Below, piece by piece: positions 8,860-17,568 of a DNA stretch of 64,000 nt. Under the pieces are notes generated by a model. It ran no database searches. It was not told the DNA's origin and saw only the letters and a list, made by a program, of their open reading frames with translations. Origin of the DNA: Brevibacillus sedimenti (GTDB lineage: Bacteria > Bacillota > Bacilli > Brevibacillales > Brevibacillaceae); NCBI RefSeq assembly GCF_020923495.1, contig NZ_CP064048.1, positions 2,977,001 to 3,041,000 on the forward strand. Direction: 5' to 3'. The position numbers and the translations under genes were made by a program. The stretch's first letter is position 1. Each line of letters starts with the position of its first letter.

Positions 8860-10363
8860 GGAAATCTTGATCGGCGTGGTTCCCGGCATCCTGATTTTTC
8901 TGCTGTTTCTCGGTGTCAACATTACACCGTTTCTCTTGTTTGCCGCCGTCTTGACGGCCATGTATTTTCTGATCGTGCGGCAGAATCAGGGAAAACTTCC
9001 GTTCGGTGGAAAGTCCCAGCCGAGCAAACACGCTGTACCCGCCTCCAACGTGACGTTCGCCGACATCGGCGGACAGGAGCGGGCCAAAAACGAGCTGAAA
9101 GAAGCGCTCGATTTTCTCGTGCACAAGGACAAAATTGAGCAGTACGGCATTCGCCCGATCAAAGGCGTGCTGTTGACAGGTCCCCCGGGGACGGGGAAAA
9201 CGCTGATGGCCAAAGCGGCTGCCAATTACACCAATTCCGCGTTTTTGGCTGCGTCCGGTTCCCAGTTTGTGGAGATGTACGTCGGGGTGGGTGCTCAGCG
9301 CATTCGTGATCTGTTCAAGGAAGTCAAAGCCCTGGCGGAAAAGAACGGTCAGGACAGCGGGATCATTTTCATCGACGAAATTGACGTGATCGGCGGCAAG
9401 CGCGACGGTCAGCAGCAGCGCGAATACGACCAGACGCTGAACCAGCTGTTAACCGAGATGGACGGCATCGCCACCAGCGACAAGCCGCGCATCCTGCTGA
9501 TTGCCGCGACCAACCGCAAGGACATGCTGGACCCCGCTCTGCTGCGTCCCGGACGCTTTGACCGGCACATCAGCGTCGATCTGCCGGACAAGACTGCACG
9601 CGAGCAGATTCTGATGATCCACACCGCCAACAAGCCGCTTGCTTCCGATGTCTCGCTGGACAAAGTGGCGCAGGAGACGTTTGGCTTCTCCGGCGCGCAG
9701 CTGGAGAGCGTGGCAAATGAAGCAGCAATTTACGCCATGCGCGACCAGAGTGAGATGATTGAGGCGCGCCACTTTGCGCTGGCGGTGGACAAGGTCATGC
9801 TGGGGGAAAAAGTGGACCGGGAAGCGTCCCTGGAAGAAAAGAAACGGGTGGCGCTGCACGAACTGGGACACGCGATCGTCAGCGAACACGTGCGCCCGGG
9901 TTCTGTCTCCCAGGTGACGCTGAGTCCTCGCGGCAAAGCGTTGGGGTACGTCCGTCAAAATCCGCTGGAGGATCGCTACCTGTATACCAAGGAAGCGCTG
10001 GAACAGCAGATCATGGTCTGCCTGGGCGGCGCCGTTGCCGAAGAAATCTACTACGGCGGCCGGAGCACCGGCTCCAAAAACGACTTTGAGCAGGCGCTGA
10101 ACATGGCGACGGAGATTGTCCAAAGCGGGATGTCCCGCTTGGGGATTGTCCATTTGCAATTCGCAGACAAAACGCACATTCACGAAGAAGTAAACCGGTT
10201 GCTGGAGGAACTGCTGGAGAAGACGCGCGCGCTGCTGCGCAAATTCGACTCCGTGTTCCAGATTGGCCTCAACACGCTGCTGGAAGAGGAAGTGCTGCAT
10301 GGCGATGCGTTCCGCCGCCTGCTGGCCGAAGCCCGGCAATCGTCCAAGGAGCTGGCGGTTTGA
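8852..10363 (+). CDS. Short FtsH-like membrane AAA+ zinc metalloprotease
   Basis: 503 residues, well short of housekeeping FtsH (about 640). Two membrane segments (about 4-21 and 26-43) are nearly adjacent, so the extracytoplasmic domain of FtsH is missing. The AAA domain is intact: Walker A GPPGTGKT (110-117), Walker B IIFIDEID (171-178), and a second-region-of-homology Arg-rich stretch around DPALLRPGRFDRH. The protease domain has HELGH (336-340) and the third zinc ligand, Asp411, in GSKNDFEQ. It probably degrades or remodels membrane-associated proteins from the cytoplasmic face. It is translationally coupled to the preceding membrane protein, and its stop codon lies in the loop of a terminator. 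Confidence 0.88.
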   Translation: MGKEILIGVVPGILIFLLFLGVNITPFLLFAAVLTAMYFLIVRQNQGKLPFGGKSQPSKHAVPASNVTFADIGGQERAKNELKEALDFLVHKDKIEQYGIRPIKGVLLTGPPGTGKTLMAKAAANYTNSAFLAASGSQFVEMYVGVGAQRIRDLFKEVKALAEKNGQDSGIIFIDEIDVIGGKRDGQQQREYDQTLNQLLTEMDGIATSDKPRILLIAATNRKDMLDPALLRPGRFDRHISVDLPDKTAREQILMIHTANKPLASDVSLDKVAQETFGFSGAQLESVANEAAIYAMRDQSEMIEARHFALAVDKVMLGEKVDREASLEEKKRVALHELGHAIVSEHVRPGSVSQVTLSPRGKALGYVRQNPLEDRYLYTKEALEQQIMVCLGGAVAEEIYYGGRSTGSKNDFEQALNMATEIVQSGMSRLGIVHLQFADKTHIHEEVNRLLEELLEKTRALLRKFDSVFQIGLNTLLEEEVLHGDAFRRLLAEARQSSKELAV

Positions 10364-10378
10364 TCCGCCGGCTTTTTT
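10350..10378 (+). terminator. Terminator overlapping the end of the FtsH-like gene
   Basis: AGCTGGCGG / CCGCCGGCT (9 bp with one T-G pair) surrounds the TGA stop in its loop and is followed by six T residues. It would end the protease transcript before the repeat-protein gene. Confidence 0.7.
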
Positions 10379-10539
10379 GTGTTTCTACAATCTCTGGCAG
10401 GGAACAGGCCGTGCCGGTTTTCCGCTGTTCAGACCAGTTGTCGTCTCGACTTTTTTTGCAGGACAGGGTACCCAACCCCGCCCGTGTTGAATATCCTACA
10501 AGAGCACATGGGAGTGACATCAGAAGGGAAGGAGACCCA

Positions 10540-13368
10540 ATGGCAAAAGTAAACCGGAGAAAACAGCACAAATCCTTGGGAAAACGCTCGAAGAATGAGT
10601 CGTTCGAGATTCCCTTTCTGCCGCAGACATCAGAGTTGGTCTGGCTCGAACGGCTGGAGTCGGAATTGACGGATGAAGACGATTACGAGGATTTTGAGCC
10701 GAAATCGTTCACAATCACCAACAAAAGCAGTGACGTCATTCCGCCCCTGCACAATGTGCCCCCACAAAACGTTTCCTCCAATCAAACAACGTTCTCCAAG
10801 ATCATCAAGGAGCGGAAACAGGAGCAAGAATATTCCTTTGTCTACACGGACGATCTGAGCGACCAGGCAGTGACGACCGAAAAGATTGCGAACCGGGCGA
10901 TCGACGCTTCCAAGATCAAGCCAGGCTGCATCGACAACACCCTGCTGAAAGACTACGCCGTCGACAGCGCCAAACTGGCCGACAACAGCGTCACGTCCGG
11001 CAAGATTGCCCCGGAAGCCATCCAATCCATCCACATCGGCAGATACGTCATTACGGGTGAGATGATTCAGGACCGCACCATTTCCGGTGACAAGCTGATG
11101 AACAACAGCATCACATCGGAAAAGCTGGCAGACAAGACGATCGACTCGATCAAGTTTGCCGAGGGAGCAATCCAGACCAAGCACATTCAGGAACAGGCGA
11201 TCACCAGCGAACTGATCCAGGATCAGGCGATCACGTCGGAAAAGATCAAAATGGGCACGATTCAAACAGGCAATCTGGCCAACTACATCATCAATTCCGT
11301 CAAGCTGGAGGACGGTGCTGTCACGACCGACAAACTGAGGGACGCGTCAGTGACCGCAAGCAAGCTGGACGAGGAAGCGGTCGAATCCCAGCACATCAAA
11401 CGCGGGGCAATTCTGCACGAACATTTGGCAGAACGTGCTGTGGACAGCGTCAACCTGATGCCGGGCTGCGTTGGGGAGCAGCATATTGCCCATCTGATCA
11501 TCGGCCCTCACCATCTGGCTCCGGAGGCGGTCAACAGCCAAAAGCTGGCACCGTTCGCGGTTCAGTCGGAGCATTTGGACAGCGGTTGTGTCACCAGTGA
11601 AAAATTGGCCAAGGGAGCTGTCAGTGGTGTCCATCTGCAGGCAGGCGTGATTCAAACCAGTCACCTGCAGGACAACGTGGTGACCAGCAAGAAAATCGGC
11701 GACCAGCAGGTGACCACCAGCAAACTGGCCCATCAGGCGGTGGAAGCCGACAAGCTGGCGCCGCGCAGCGTCTACGGTGTCCATGTGGCCGATGAGTCGA
11801 TCGAAGCCAGACACATCGCCGAAGGGGCGATCACCAAGGAGAAGCTGGCCAGGAGCGCAATTGAAGATGTCCATCTGCGCGAGCGCATTATCAGCAACGT
11901 TCATTTAAAGGATCACATTATCCAGACGAACAACCTGGCCGATCACGTGGTGACCACGTCGAAGTTGGCGAGCGAATCTGTCTCCACTGACAAAATCACG
12001 GACCTGAGCGTCACCACCCCCAAACTGGCGGACGGGGCCGTCACATCGGCGAAATTGGCTACGGAGGCCATCAAGGCACGTCATTTGTCAAATGGCGTGG
12101 TCACCTGGGATAAACTGGCCGAGAAGTCCGTGCATGCCCAGCATCTGGTGAGCGGCTCCGTGCACAACGAACACATCCTACCAGGCGCCGTGACGGGGGA
12201 AAAGCTGGCCGACAGCAGCGTCACCCGGGAGAAACTGGCGGACGGCAGTGTGGATGGCACCAAACTGGAAGCCCGTTCGGTGACCGGAGAGCACGTGGTG
12301 AAAGGCAGCCTGACCGGTGAGCACCTGGCTCCCGGCAGCGTGACCGGCGATCTGCTCACTCCCCAGATCGTCGACAGCGACCATATTCGTCCGCAGGCGA
12401 TAGGCCCTCAGCATCTCCAGCCGCAGTTGATCACTTCTACATTCCTGGCCGATCAGGCGGTCACCCGGGAAAAGTTGGCGGCACGCAGCGTGGACGGCGA
12501 TAAGCTGGACGTGTTTGCAGTGTCGACAGATCACATCGTGGACCGGTCGATCAATCGGGATAAGCTGGCCAACGGCTCGGTTCATGGCGAACACCTGCAG
12601 CGAAAGAGCATTGCGTCTCATCATCTGCAGGAATCGATCGTGTCCGCTGTCCATCTGAAGGCGGACGCCGTGACCGAGGAGAAACTGGCTGCGGCTGCCG
12701 TGACCGAGGAAAAGCTGGCTGCCGGTGCCGTGACGGCGGAAAAATTGGCGGCTGGTGCCGTAACTGCCGAGCATTTGGCTGAGAACGCGATCGTCACGCA
12801 GCATCTCGCCGATGGTGCTGTCACACCGGAAAAGCTGTCGTTTCGGCCGCTGGAATCCGGCAGCATACAAGGGAACACCCTGCAGCAGTTCGGAATCGTT
12901 CCGTTTCACCTGGCTACCGGGGAAAAGTCGACAGATGTGACCATCCGGCTCAACGTTCCCTATGCAGATCCCCATTACTGCCTGATCGCCATGAGCAATC
13001 AGTTGGGATGTTGTACATCGCTCAAATTCACGAACCGAACGTATGCCGTCGTGAGCGTGTTCCGCACCGATGAAGGCCAGGAGACTTCTGGCGTATTGCA
13101 GTGGATTGCGGTCGGGGAAAAGGGAACGGCGCAGACGTTGTACGAGGAACAGCCGATTGTGTTGGCGGAGGAGGACGTAGAGCCTGACGTCGACCTGAGT
13201 GCAGAGGCACAGACGGAGGAGGCTGCTGTTGTCCACGCCGAAGACGCCGGACAGACCGAAGATGCGCCCGAGACTGACAGCCATCCCGTATTCGCAGATG
13301 AGCAGGATGCCGAAAACGAACCAGGCAACGTATATTCCGTCCATCCGGATGAGACGGAGCAGCACTGA
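10540..13368 (+). CDS. Giant decapeptide-repeat protein (WIAG-tail type)
   Basis: 942 residues from the ATG at 10540, which follows GGAAGGAGA; an in-frame extension to 10360 lacks a ribosome site. Residues 1-109 are a basic then acidic head. Residues 110-769 are 66 uninterrupted decapeptides of consensus [AST]-[VI]-T-x-x-[KH]-[LI]-A-x-x. Residues 770-about 870 form a compact tail containing LQWIAVGE, which I compare with the WIAG-tail proteins of Paenibacillaceae. The last 70 residues are very acidic. Hydrophobic positions every five residues suggest a beta-solenoid fibre. No signal peptide is seen, which suits cytoplasmic assembly, for example in the mother cell. The function is unknown; a surface or spore fibre is an inference from the nearby glycan operon. 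Confidence 0.82.
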   Translation: MAKVNRRKQHKSLGKRSKNESFEIPFLPQTSELVWLERLESELTDEDDYEDFEPKSFTITNKSSDVIPPLHNVPPQNVSSNQTTFSKIIKERKQEQEYSFVYTDDLSDQAVTTEKIANRAIDASKIKPGCIDNTLLKDYAVDSAKLADNSVTSGKIAPEAIQSIHIGRYVITGEMIQDRTISGDKLMNNSITSEKLADKTIDSIKFAEGAIQTKHIQEQAITSELIQDQAITSEKIKMGTIQTGNLANYIINSVKLEDGAVTTDKLRDASVTASKLDEEAVESQHIKRGAILHEHLAERAVDSVNLMPGCVGEQHIAHLIIGPHHLAPEAVNSQKLAPFAVQSEHLDSGCVTSEKLAKGAVSGVHLQAGVIQTSHLQDNVVTSKKIGDQQVTTSKLAHQAVEADKLAPRSVYGVHVADESIEARHIAEGAITKEKLARSAIEDVHLRERIISNVHLKDHIIQTNNLADHVVTTSKLASESVSTDKITDLSVTTPKLADGAVTSAKLATEAIKARHLSNGVVTWDKLAEKSVHAQHLVSGSVHNEHILPGAVTGEKLADSSVTREKLADGSVDGTKLEARSVTGEHVVKGSLTGEHLAPGSVTGDLLTPQIVDSDHIRPQAIGPQHLQPQLITSTFLADQAVTREKLAARSVDGDKLDVFAVSTDHIVDRSINRDKLANGSVHGEHLQRKSIASHHLQESIVSAVHLKADAVTEEKLAAAAVTEEKLAAGAVTAEKLAAGAVTAEHLAENAIVTQHLADGAVTPEKLSFRPLESGSIQGNTLQQFGIVPFHLATGEKSTDVTIRLNVPYADPHYCLIAMSNQLGCCTSLKFTNRTYAVVSVFRTDEGQETSGVLQWIAVGEKGTAQTLYEEQPIVLAEEDVEPDVDLSAEAQTEEAAVVHAEDAGQTEDAPETDSHPVFADEQDAENEPGNVYSVHPDETEQH
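10867..12846 (+). repeat. 66 tandem 30-bp coding units in perfect register
   Basis: The translated units can be aligned as 66 consecutive 10-residue blocks with no insertion or deletion. Most DNA copies are strongly diverged, but the four copies at about 12667-12786 are nearly identical in protein (AVTEEKLAAA, AVTEEKLAAG, AVTAEKLAAG, AVTAEHLAEN), which suggests recent local duplication. Confidence 0.9.
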
Positions 13369-13381
13369 CAACGGAGAAGCG

Positions 13382-13412
13382 GGCCCTCTCAGGCAGGGAG
13401 GGCCTTGTTTTT
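13382..13412 (+). terminator. Rho-independent terminator after the repeat protein
   Basis: GGCCCTC and GAGGGCC arms flank a 9-base loop, followed by TTGTTTTT, starting 14 bases after the stop codon. Confidence 0.8.
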
Positions 13413-13460
13413 GCGCTCGTGCACCTGCAGGCGGGACAGTTGCTTCGCGTGCGCGTTTTG

Positions 13461-13485
13461 TTACCATAATATTTTTACGGTAACC
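13461..13485. promoter_or_regulatory. Inverted repeat upstream of the asnS promoter
   Basis: GTTACC and GGTAAC arms separated by 13 AT-rich bases lie 22 bases upstream of the asnS -35 box. It could be an operator or upstream element. No T-box, riboswitch or other leader structure was seen between here and asnS. Confidence 0.35.
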
Positions 13486-13506
13486 TTGGTCCTAGTCAGT
13501 CTTTCA

Positions 13507-13535
13507 TTGAATTTATACATACCCGATAGTATAAT
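13507..13535 (+). promoter_or_regulatory. SigA-type promoter of asnS
   Basis: TTGAAT, a 17-base spacer and TATAAT, giving a start about 55 bases upstream of the asnS ATG. Confidence 0.75.
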
Positions 13536-13596
13536 TGATTCGTTACAACCAAGTCGGAATTTGTTTTGAATGGGATATTGGAGGGAAAACAAGCCG

Positions 13597-14886
13597 ATGA
13601 TGACGACCATTGCCCAGATCGGGCAGCACGTGGGACAAGAAGTGCGACTGGGCTGCTGGCTCTACAACAAGCGCAGCAGCGGTAAAATACAATTCCTGCA
13701 GCTTCGCGATGGCTCCGGCTTTATTCAGGGCGTCGTGGTTAAGGCCGAGGTGCCGGAAGCAGTGTGGGAAGCGGCTTCCAAGCTGACTCAGGAAAGCTCT
13801 CTGTACATAACCGGTGTCGTGCGCGCTGACGAGCGGGCCCCCAGCGGCTATGAGCTGACTGTCACCGGAATCGACATCATTCAACTCGCGCAAGATTACC
13901 CGATCTCGCTCAAGGAGCACGGCGTTGACTTCCTGATGGACCATCGTCACCTGTGGCTGAGAACACCGCGCCAGCGGGCCGTGATGGCGATCCGTTCCGA
14001 GGTGATCCGCGCTGTTACTGAATTTTTCCATCAGCACGGGTTTTACAAAGTGGACCCGCCAATTCTCACGCCGACATCCGCAGAAGGAACGACCAACCTG
14101 TTCCACACCAAGTATTTTGACGAGGATGCCTACCTGTCGCAATCCGGCCAGCTTTACATGGAAGCGGCCGCCATGGCGTTGGGGCGTGTCTATTCCTTCG
14201 GACCGACGTTCCGTGCGGAAAAGTCCAAAACGCGCCGCCATCTGATCGAGTTTTGGATGATCGAGCCCGAGATGGCCTTTGTCGATCACGAAGAAAACCT
14301 GCGCATTCAGGAGGCGTTTGTCTCCCATATCGTGCAGTCCGTCCTGAAAAATTGCCAGCGTGAACTGAAAACACTGCAGCGCGACACCAGCAAGCTGGAA
14401 AACGTAGTGGCTCCGTTCCCGCGCATCACGTACGATGACGCGATCAAGCTGCTGCAGGAAAAGGGCAGCGACATCAAGTGGGGCGACGATTTCGGCGCGC
14501 CGGACGAAACGATGATCGCCGAGCACTTTGACAAGCCGGTCTTCATCACCCACTATCCGACCGAGATCAAAGCGTTCTACATGAAACCGGACCCGAACCG
14601 TCCGGAAGTGGTGCTTTGTGCCGACCTGATCGCGCCGGAGGGCTACGGTGAAATTATCGGCGGCAGCCAGCGGATTGACGATCCGGTCCTGCTGGAGCAG
14701 CGCTTCGCCGAACACAACCTGTCCGAAGACGCCTACAAGTGGTACCTCGATCTGCGAAAATACGGCACGGTGCCGCACTCCGGATTCGGTCTCGGTCTGG
14801 AACGGACGATCGCCTGGATTTGCGGACTTGACCACGTGCGCGAGACGATCCCGTTCCCGCGCATGCTGTACCGTCTCTACCCATAA
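13597..14886 (+). CDS. asnS: Asparaginyl-tRNA synthetase
   Basis: 429 residues, matching the usual bacterial length of about 430. It has an N-terminal OB-fold anticodon-binding domain ([28 protein letters not shown]) and a class IIb catalytic core (motif 2 [22 protein letters not shown]; motif 3 [28 protein letters not shown]). It charges tRNA-Asn with asparagine using ATP. The start at 13597 gives [16 protein letters not shown], like B. subtilis AsnS, with TTGGAGGG 11 bases upstream; the ATG at 13570 lies before that ribosome site. Confidence 0.96.
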   Translation: MMTTIAQIGQHVGQEVRLGCWLYNKRSSGKIQFLQLRDGSGFIQGVVVKAEVPEAVWEAASKLTQESSLYITGVVRADERAPSGYELTVTGIDIIQLAQDYPISLKEHGVDFLMDHRHLWLRTPRQRAVMAIRSEVIRAVTEFFHQHGFYKVDPPILTPTSAEGTTNLFHTKYFDEDAYLSQSGQLYMEAAAMALGRVYSFGPTFRAEKSKTRRHLIEFWMIEPEMAFVDHEENLRIQEAFVSHIVQSVLKNCQRELKTLQRDTSKLENVVAPFPRITYDDAIKLLQEKGSDIKWGDDFGAPDETMIAEHFDKPVFITHYPTEIKAFYMKPDPNRPEVVLCADLIAPEGYGEIIGGSQRIDDPVLLEQRFAEHNLSEDAYKWYLDLRKYGTVPHSGFGLGLERTIAWICGLDHVRETIPFPRMLYRLYP

Positions 14887-14928
14887 TGCCCCAACCGTTA
14901 TGCGGCAGCGCGGCTGCCTGACGGCCCG

Positions 14929-14962
14929 ACACCCTGTTGCCGGTGGGCGGCAGGGTGTTTTC
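14929..14962 (+). terminator. Rho-independent terminator after asnS
   Basis: ACACCCTG and CAGGGTGT arms with further internal pairing, followed by TTTTCTTG, 43 bases after the asnS stop. Confidence 0.75.
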
Positions 14963-15011
14963 TTGTTTGGATTTGCCGGATGACCGGCCTGTCAATGAGG
15001 TGAATGGTTTC

Positions 15012-15707
15012 ATGGACCCCCATATTTTGCAACTGCTGCAAGAAGGCGCGACATCCGTCTCCAATCTGCTGCTGAAGATGTACAAGCGCATGTCTCTGTC
15101 CGACGAGGAGATGATGCTGATCATCCACCTGCTGTCGTTTCAACAGGAGGGGAAGCGGTTTCCCACCCTGCAGGAACTGGAAGAGCGCATGTCCCTCACG
15201 CCTGCGCGGCTGATCCAGACGCTGCAAAAGCTGTTGAAGGAAGAGTGGATCAGGATTGACGAATACATTGACCAGCAAACGGGACTGCGCCACGAGCAGT
15301 ACAATTTGACGCCGCTGTACCGCAAGTTGTACCAGAGCTGGCGTGAGCAGCTCACGGCTTCCCGCATCGTCGACTCGGTGGCAGAACCGTTCGCCGAGGC
15401 GGCCGCGGCGTCTTTCGAGGAGCCGACCGACCTGTACAGCCGGTTCGAACAGGCCTTCGGACGTCCCCTGTCTCCCTTTGAAATCGAGACGATCCACATG
15501 TGGGTTGAGCAGGATGGCCATGCGGAGGAATTGATCCTGACCGCCCTTCGGGAAGCAGCAGCCGTGGGCAAACTGCACATCCGCTACATCGATCGGATTC
15601 TTCTGGAGTGGCAAAAACAACAGATCACCAGCGTGGAGGAGGCGCGGCATTACAGTCTGCGTTTTCGGCGACAGGCCCCCTCGCGCGATTACCGGCAACC
15701 GCTGTGA
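15012..15707 (+). CDS. dnaD: DNA replication initiation / helicase-loading protein DnaD
   Basis: 231 residues, as in B. subtilis DnaD (232). The N-terminal winged-helix DDBH1 domain covers about residues 1-100 and the C-terminal DDBH2 domain follows, with the conserved LYSRFEQAFGRPLSPFEIETI and IRYIDRILLEW. It acts with DnaA, DnaB and DnaI in loading the replicative helicase and in PriA-dependent restart. The ATG at 15012 follows GAGGTGA. The asnS-dnaD order is conserved in Bacillus; nth, often next, is replaced here by a terminator and a glycan operon. Confidence 0.93.
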   Translation: MDPHILQLLQEGATSVSNLLLKMYKRMSLSDEEMMLIIHLLSFQQEGKRFPTLQELEERMSLTPARLIQTLQKLLKEEWIRIDEYIDQQTGLRHEQYNLTPLYRKLYQSWREQLTASRIVDSVAEPFAEAAAASFEEPTDLYSRFEQAFGRPLSPFEIETIHMWVEQDGHAEELILTALREAAAVGKLHIRYIDRILLEWQKQQITSVEEARHYSLRFRRQAPSRDYRQPL

Positions 15708-15733
15708 GCACGTAAGTCACAGCGGTTTTTTTT
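15697..15733 (+). terminator. Rho-independent terminator overlapping the dnaD end
   Basis: AACCGCTGTGA / TCACAGCGGTT, an 11-bp perfect stem with a 9-base loop and an eight-T tract. The dnaD stop codon lies in the 5' arm. Confidence 0.85.
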
Positions 15734-15785
15734 GTTGGGCACTTACCGGTGTGAATGGCTGCTGCCGTTTCGCGGCTGTACACGT

Positions 15786-15813
15786 ACCCATTTCCGCGTC
15801 GTTTCATACCATA
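15786..15813 (+). promoter_or_regulatory. SigK-type (late mother-cell) promoter for the glycan operon
   Basis: AC, a 17-base spacer, then CATACCATA, matching the known SigK pattern AC-N16/17-CATAnnnTA at every fixed position. It lies about 100 bases upstream of the first operon gene and 50 bases after the dnaD terminator. Confidence 0.6.
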
Positions 15814-15911
15814 TTACGAAATACGTGACGTGTGCCCGTGCGGCATCGGTTTGGACGGGGTAACATGGTGACCCGCTGCCGCCGGGGCACGCAGGTTGGA
15901 GGTATGTTGCC

Positions 15912-16271
15912 GTGGAAAAACGAAAACGAGGGGAACCGCCCCACTGGGTCATGCCGGGCGTCTTTTCCGGTCATGTCATCGTCGAGGAAGCCGTCGAACG
16001 GGTCACCTCCGTCAAACTGCCGGAGTTGCTTCCGTTTGAAGGGCAGGCGCCGAATGAGCAGGTCAAACAGCCCGAGGAACCGACGTGGAAGGAGCGGATC
16101 GAACAGCTCGAGGCGCAGGTAGCTGAGCTGAAGCAATCGCTCGCCGCCTGGGAGGAACGTTTCAAGGCGCTGGAAGCCGAACAGAAACGGGATTGTGAGT
16201 ATCTGTACCAGGTCGTCCTCTCCTTGAAAAAAGAGTGGGAGAAAGAGCGAGATGAACATCGCGATCATTAG
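15912..16271 (+). CDS. Coiled-coil protein of unknown function, first gene of the glycan operon
   Basis: 119 residues. The first 55 are Pro/Gly/Val rich (WVMPGVFSGHVIVEEAVE), and residues 57-115 form a strong heptad coiled coil (WKERIEQLEAQVAELKQSLAAWEERFKALEAE). The GTG start at 15912 has GGAGGT 8 bases upstream. The 3' end overlaps the next glycosyltransferase by 20 bases, implying coupled translation and a shared job. It is highly charged with no membrane segment. I do not recognise the family; a scaffold for the glycosyltransferases or a coat-associated protein is a guess. Confidence 0.65.
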   Translation: MEKRKRGEPPHWVMPGVFSGHVIVEEAVERVTSVKLPELLPFEGQAPNEQVKQPEEPTWKERIEQLEAQVAELKQSLAAWEERFKALEAEQKRDCEYLYQVVLSLKKEWEKERDEHRDH

Positions 16272-17445
16272 CCCCGGTCCGTTTTCCGTACCGCCAGTCA
16301 AGGGCAGCTCCGTAGAGCACGATATAGACGAAGTGAGCAAAGTGTTCGGGCCGCAGCATCAGGTGACGATCTACACCCGCACGTGTCCCGACTACCCAGA
16401 GTCCACTCGGGAGAGACACCGGGAGTTCGTCCGCTTCGACTACAGCGGCCCTGGCCCATACCTGCGCAGCGTGATCCGCGATCTGCGCAAGCGGCAGCCG
16501 GATGTGATTCTGGTGGAAAACCGGCCGCATTATGTACCGGCGCTGCGGCGCCATTTTCCCCGTGTGCCGATCGTTGTGAACATGCACTCCCACGTCTACG
16601 CGTCCCCGCCGCTGATCAGCGCAGAACAAATGCGGCGGGTAGGCCGGCTGGCAGACGGCATACTCACGAACAGCGAGTATTTGCGCAGCCATTTTATTGA
16701 GAAACTCCGGCTGCCCGCGGCCAAGGTGCACGCTGTACACCTCGGGGTGGACGTCACCCCCTATCAGGCAGCCCGAAAAAGCCGCGCGGTGAAGAAACTG
16801 CGTCGGCAGTTGGGGCTGAAGTCGCATCATCGGGTGTTGGTCTACGCGGGTCGGCTGATTCGCGAAAAAGGGGTGCACGTATTACTCAGAGCGTTTCGGC
16901 ACGTGCTCGAAAGGGACCCAAAAGCCCGGTTGGTCATCGTCGGAGGGACGGGATACGGCAGCAACCGCGAAAATGCCTACGTGCGCCGTCTGAAAGAACT
17001 GGCGGCTCCGCTGGGCGACGCAGTGATCTTCGTCAACTTCGTACCCAGCGCGCAGATGCCGCTGTACTACCAGATTGGCGATGTGGTGGCGACACCGTCG
17101 GTATGGCAAGAGCCTTTTTGCCGCGTCAATCTGGAAGCGATGGCGTCCGGCAAGCCAGTCATCACCACGCCGCGGGGGGGCATCGCGGAAGTGGTCAACC
17201 ACCTGGGCAGCGGGTTCCTCATCCCGCCCGAGGAGTGGTCACAGGAACTTCCTTCCGTCTGGGAGTCGCTGTGGAGGATTCCCCGTTTCCGTTCTGACAT
17301 GGGAAGGCGGGCGCTGATGCGAGCCAGGCAATTTTCCTGGCACACGACCGCCCAGGAGTATCTGCGTGTTTTCGAGGAAGTCATCGCCAAACGAACAGGG
17401 CGAAAGCAGGCACAGAGCAGGCAGCCGCTGCGCAGCATCGGCTGA
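16252..17445 (+). CDS. CotSA-like family 4 glycosyltransferase
   Basis: 397 residues with a GT-B fold. The N-terminal Rossmann half starts MNIAIISPGPFSVPPVKGSS; the C-terminal half has VYAGRLIREKGVHVLLRAF and the nucleotide-sugar EX7E motif at EPFCRVNLEAMASGKPVI. It resembles B. subtilis CotSA, a spore-coat glycosyltransferase, in start and length. It is predicted to transfer a hexose from a nucleotide-sugar to a glycan or protein in the cytoplasm. It overlaps the preceding coiled-coil gene and is the second gene after the SigK-like promoter, which supports a spore-surface role. Confidence 0.82.
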   Translation: MNIAIISPGPFSVPPVKGSSVEHDIDEVSKVFGPQHQVTIYTRTCPDYPESTRERHREFVRFDYSGPGPYLRSVIRDLRKRQPDVILVENRPHYVPALRRHFPRVPIVVNMHSHVYASPPLISAEQMRRVGRLADGILTNSEYLRSHFIEKLRLPAAKVHAVHLGVDVTPYQAARKSRAVKKLRRQLGLKSHHRVLVYAGRLIREKGVHVLLRAFRHVLERDPKARLVIVGGTGYGSNRENAYVRRLKELAAPLGDAVIFVNFVPSAQMPLYYQIGDVVATPSVWQEPFCRVNLEAMASGKPVITTPRGGIAEVVNHLGSGFLIPPEEWSQELPSVWESLWRIPRFRSDMGRRALMRARQFSWHTTAQEYLRVFEEVIAKRTGRKQAQSRQPLRSIG

Positions 17446-17568
17446 ACGGATGACCGATTGGAGGGGATGGTCGCCCGTTCTTTTGCGGTTGAGGACGTAA
17501 GCCCTGCTCGGAAGGAAAAAGCCGCATACCTTATAAGTATCGCAGAGCACAACTGGGGAGTGATTGTC

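Noticed and set aside
10867-12846. 30-bp periodic repeats resembling a CRISPR or tandem-repeat array
   Set aside because: There are no conserved repeats with unique spacers; all units are in one coding frame, diverged in DNA, and encode decapeptides.
13413-13596. T-box leader for asnS
   Set aside because: No AGGGTGGNACCGCG-like T-box sequence or specifier-loop structure; the region holds only a promoter and a short palindrome.
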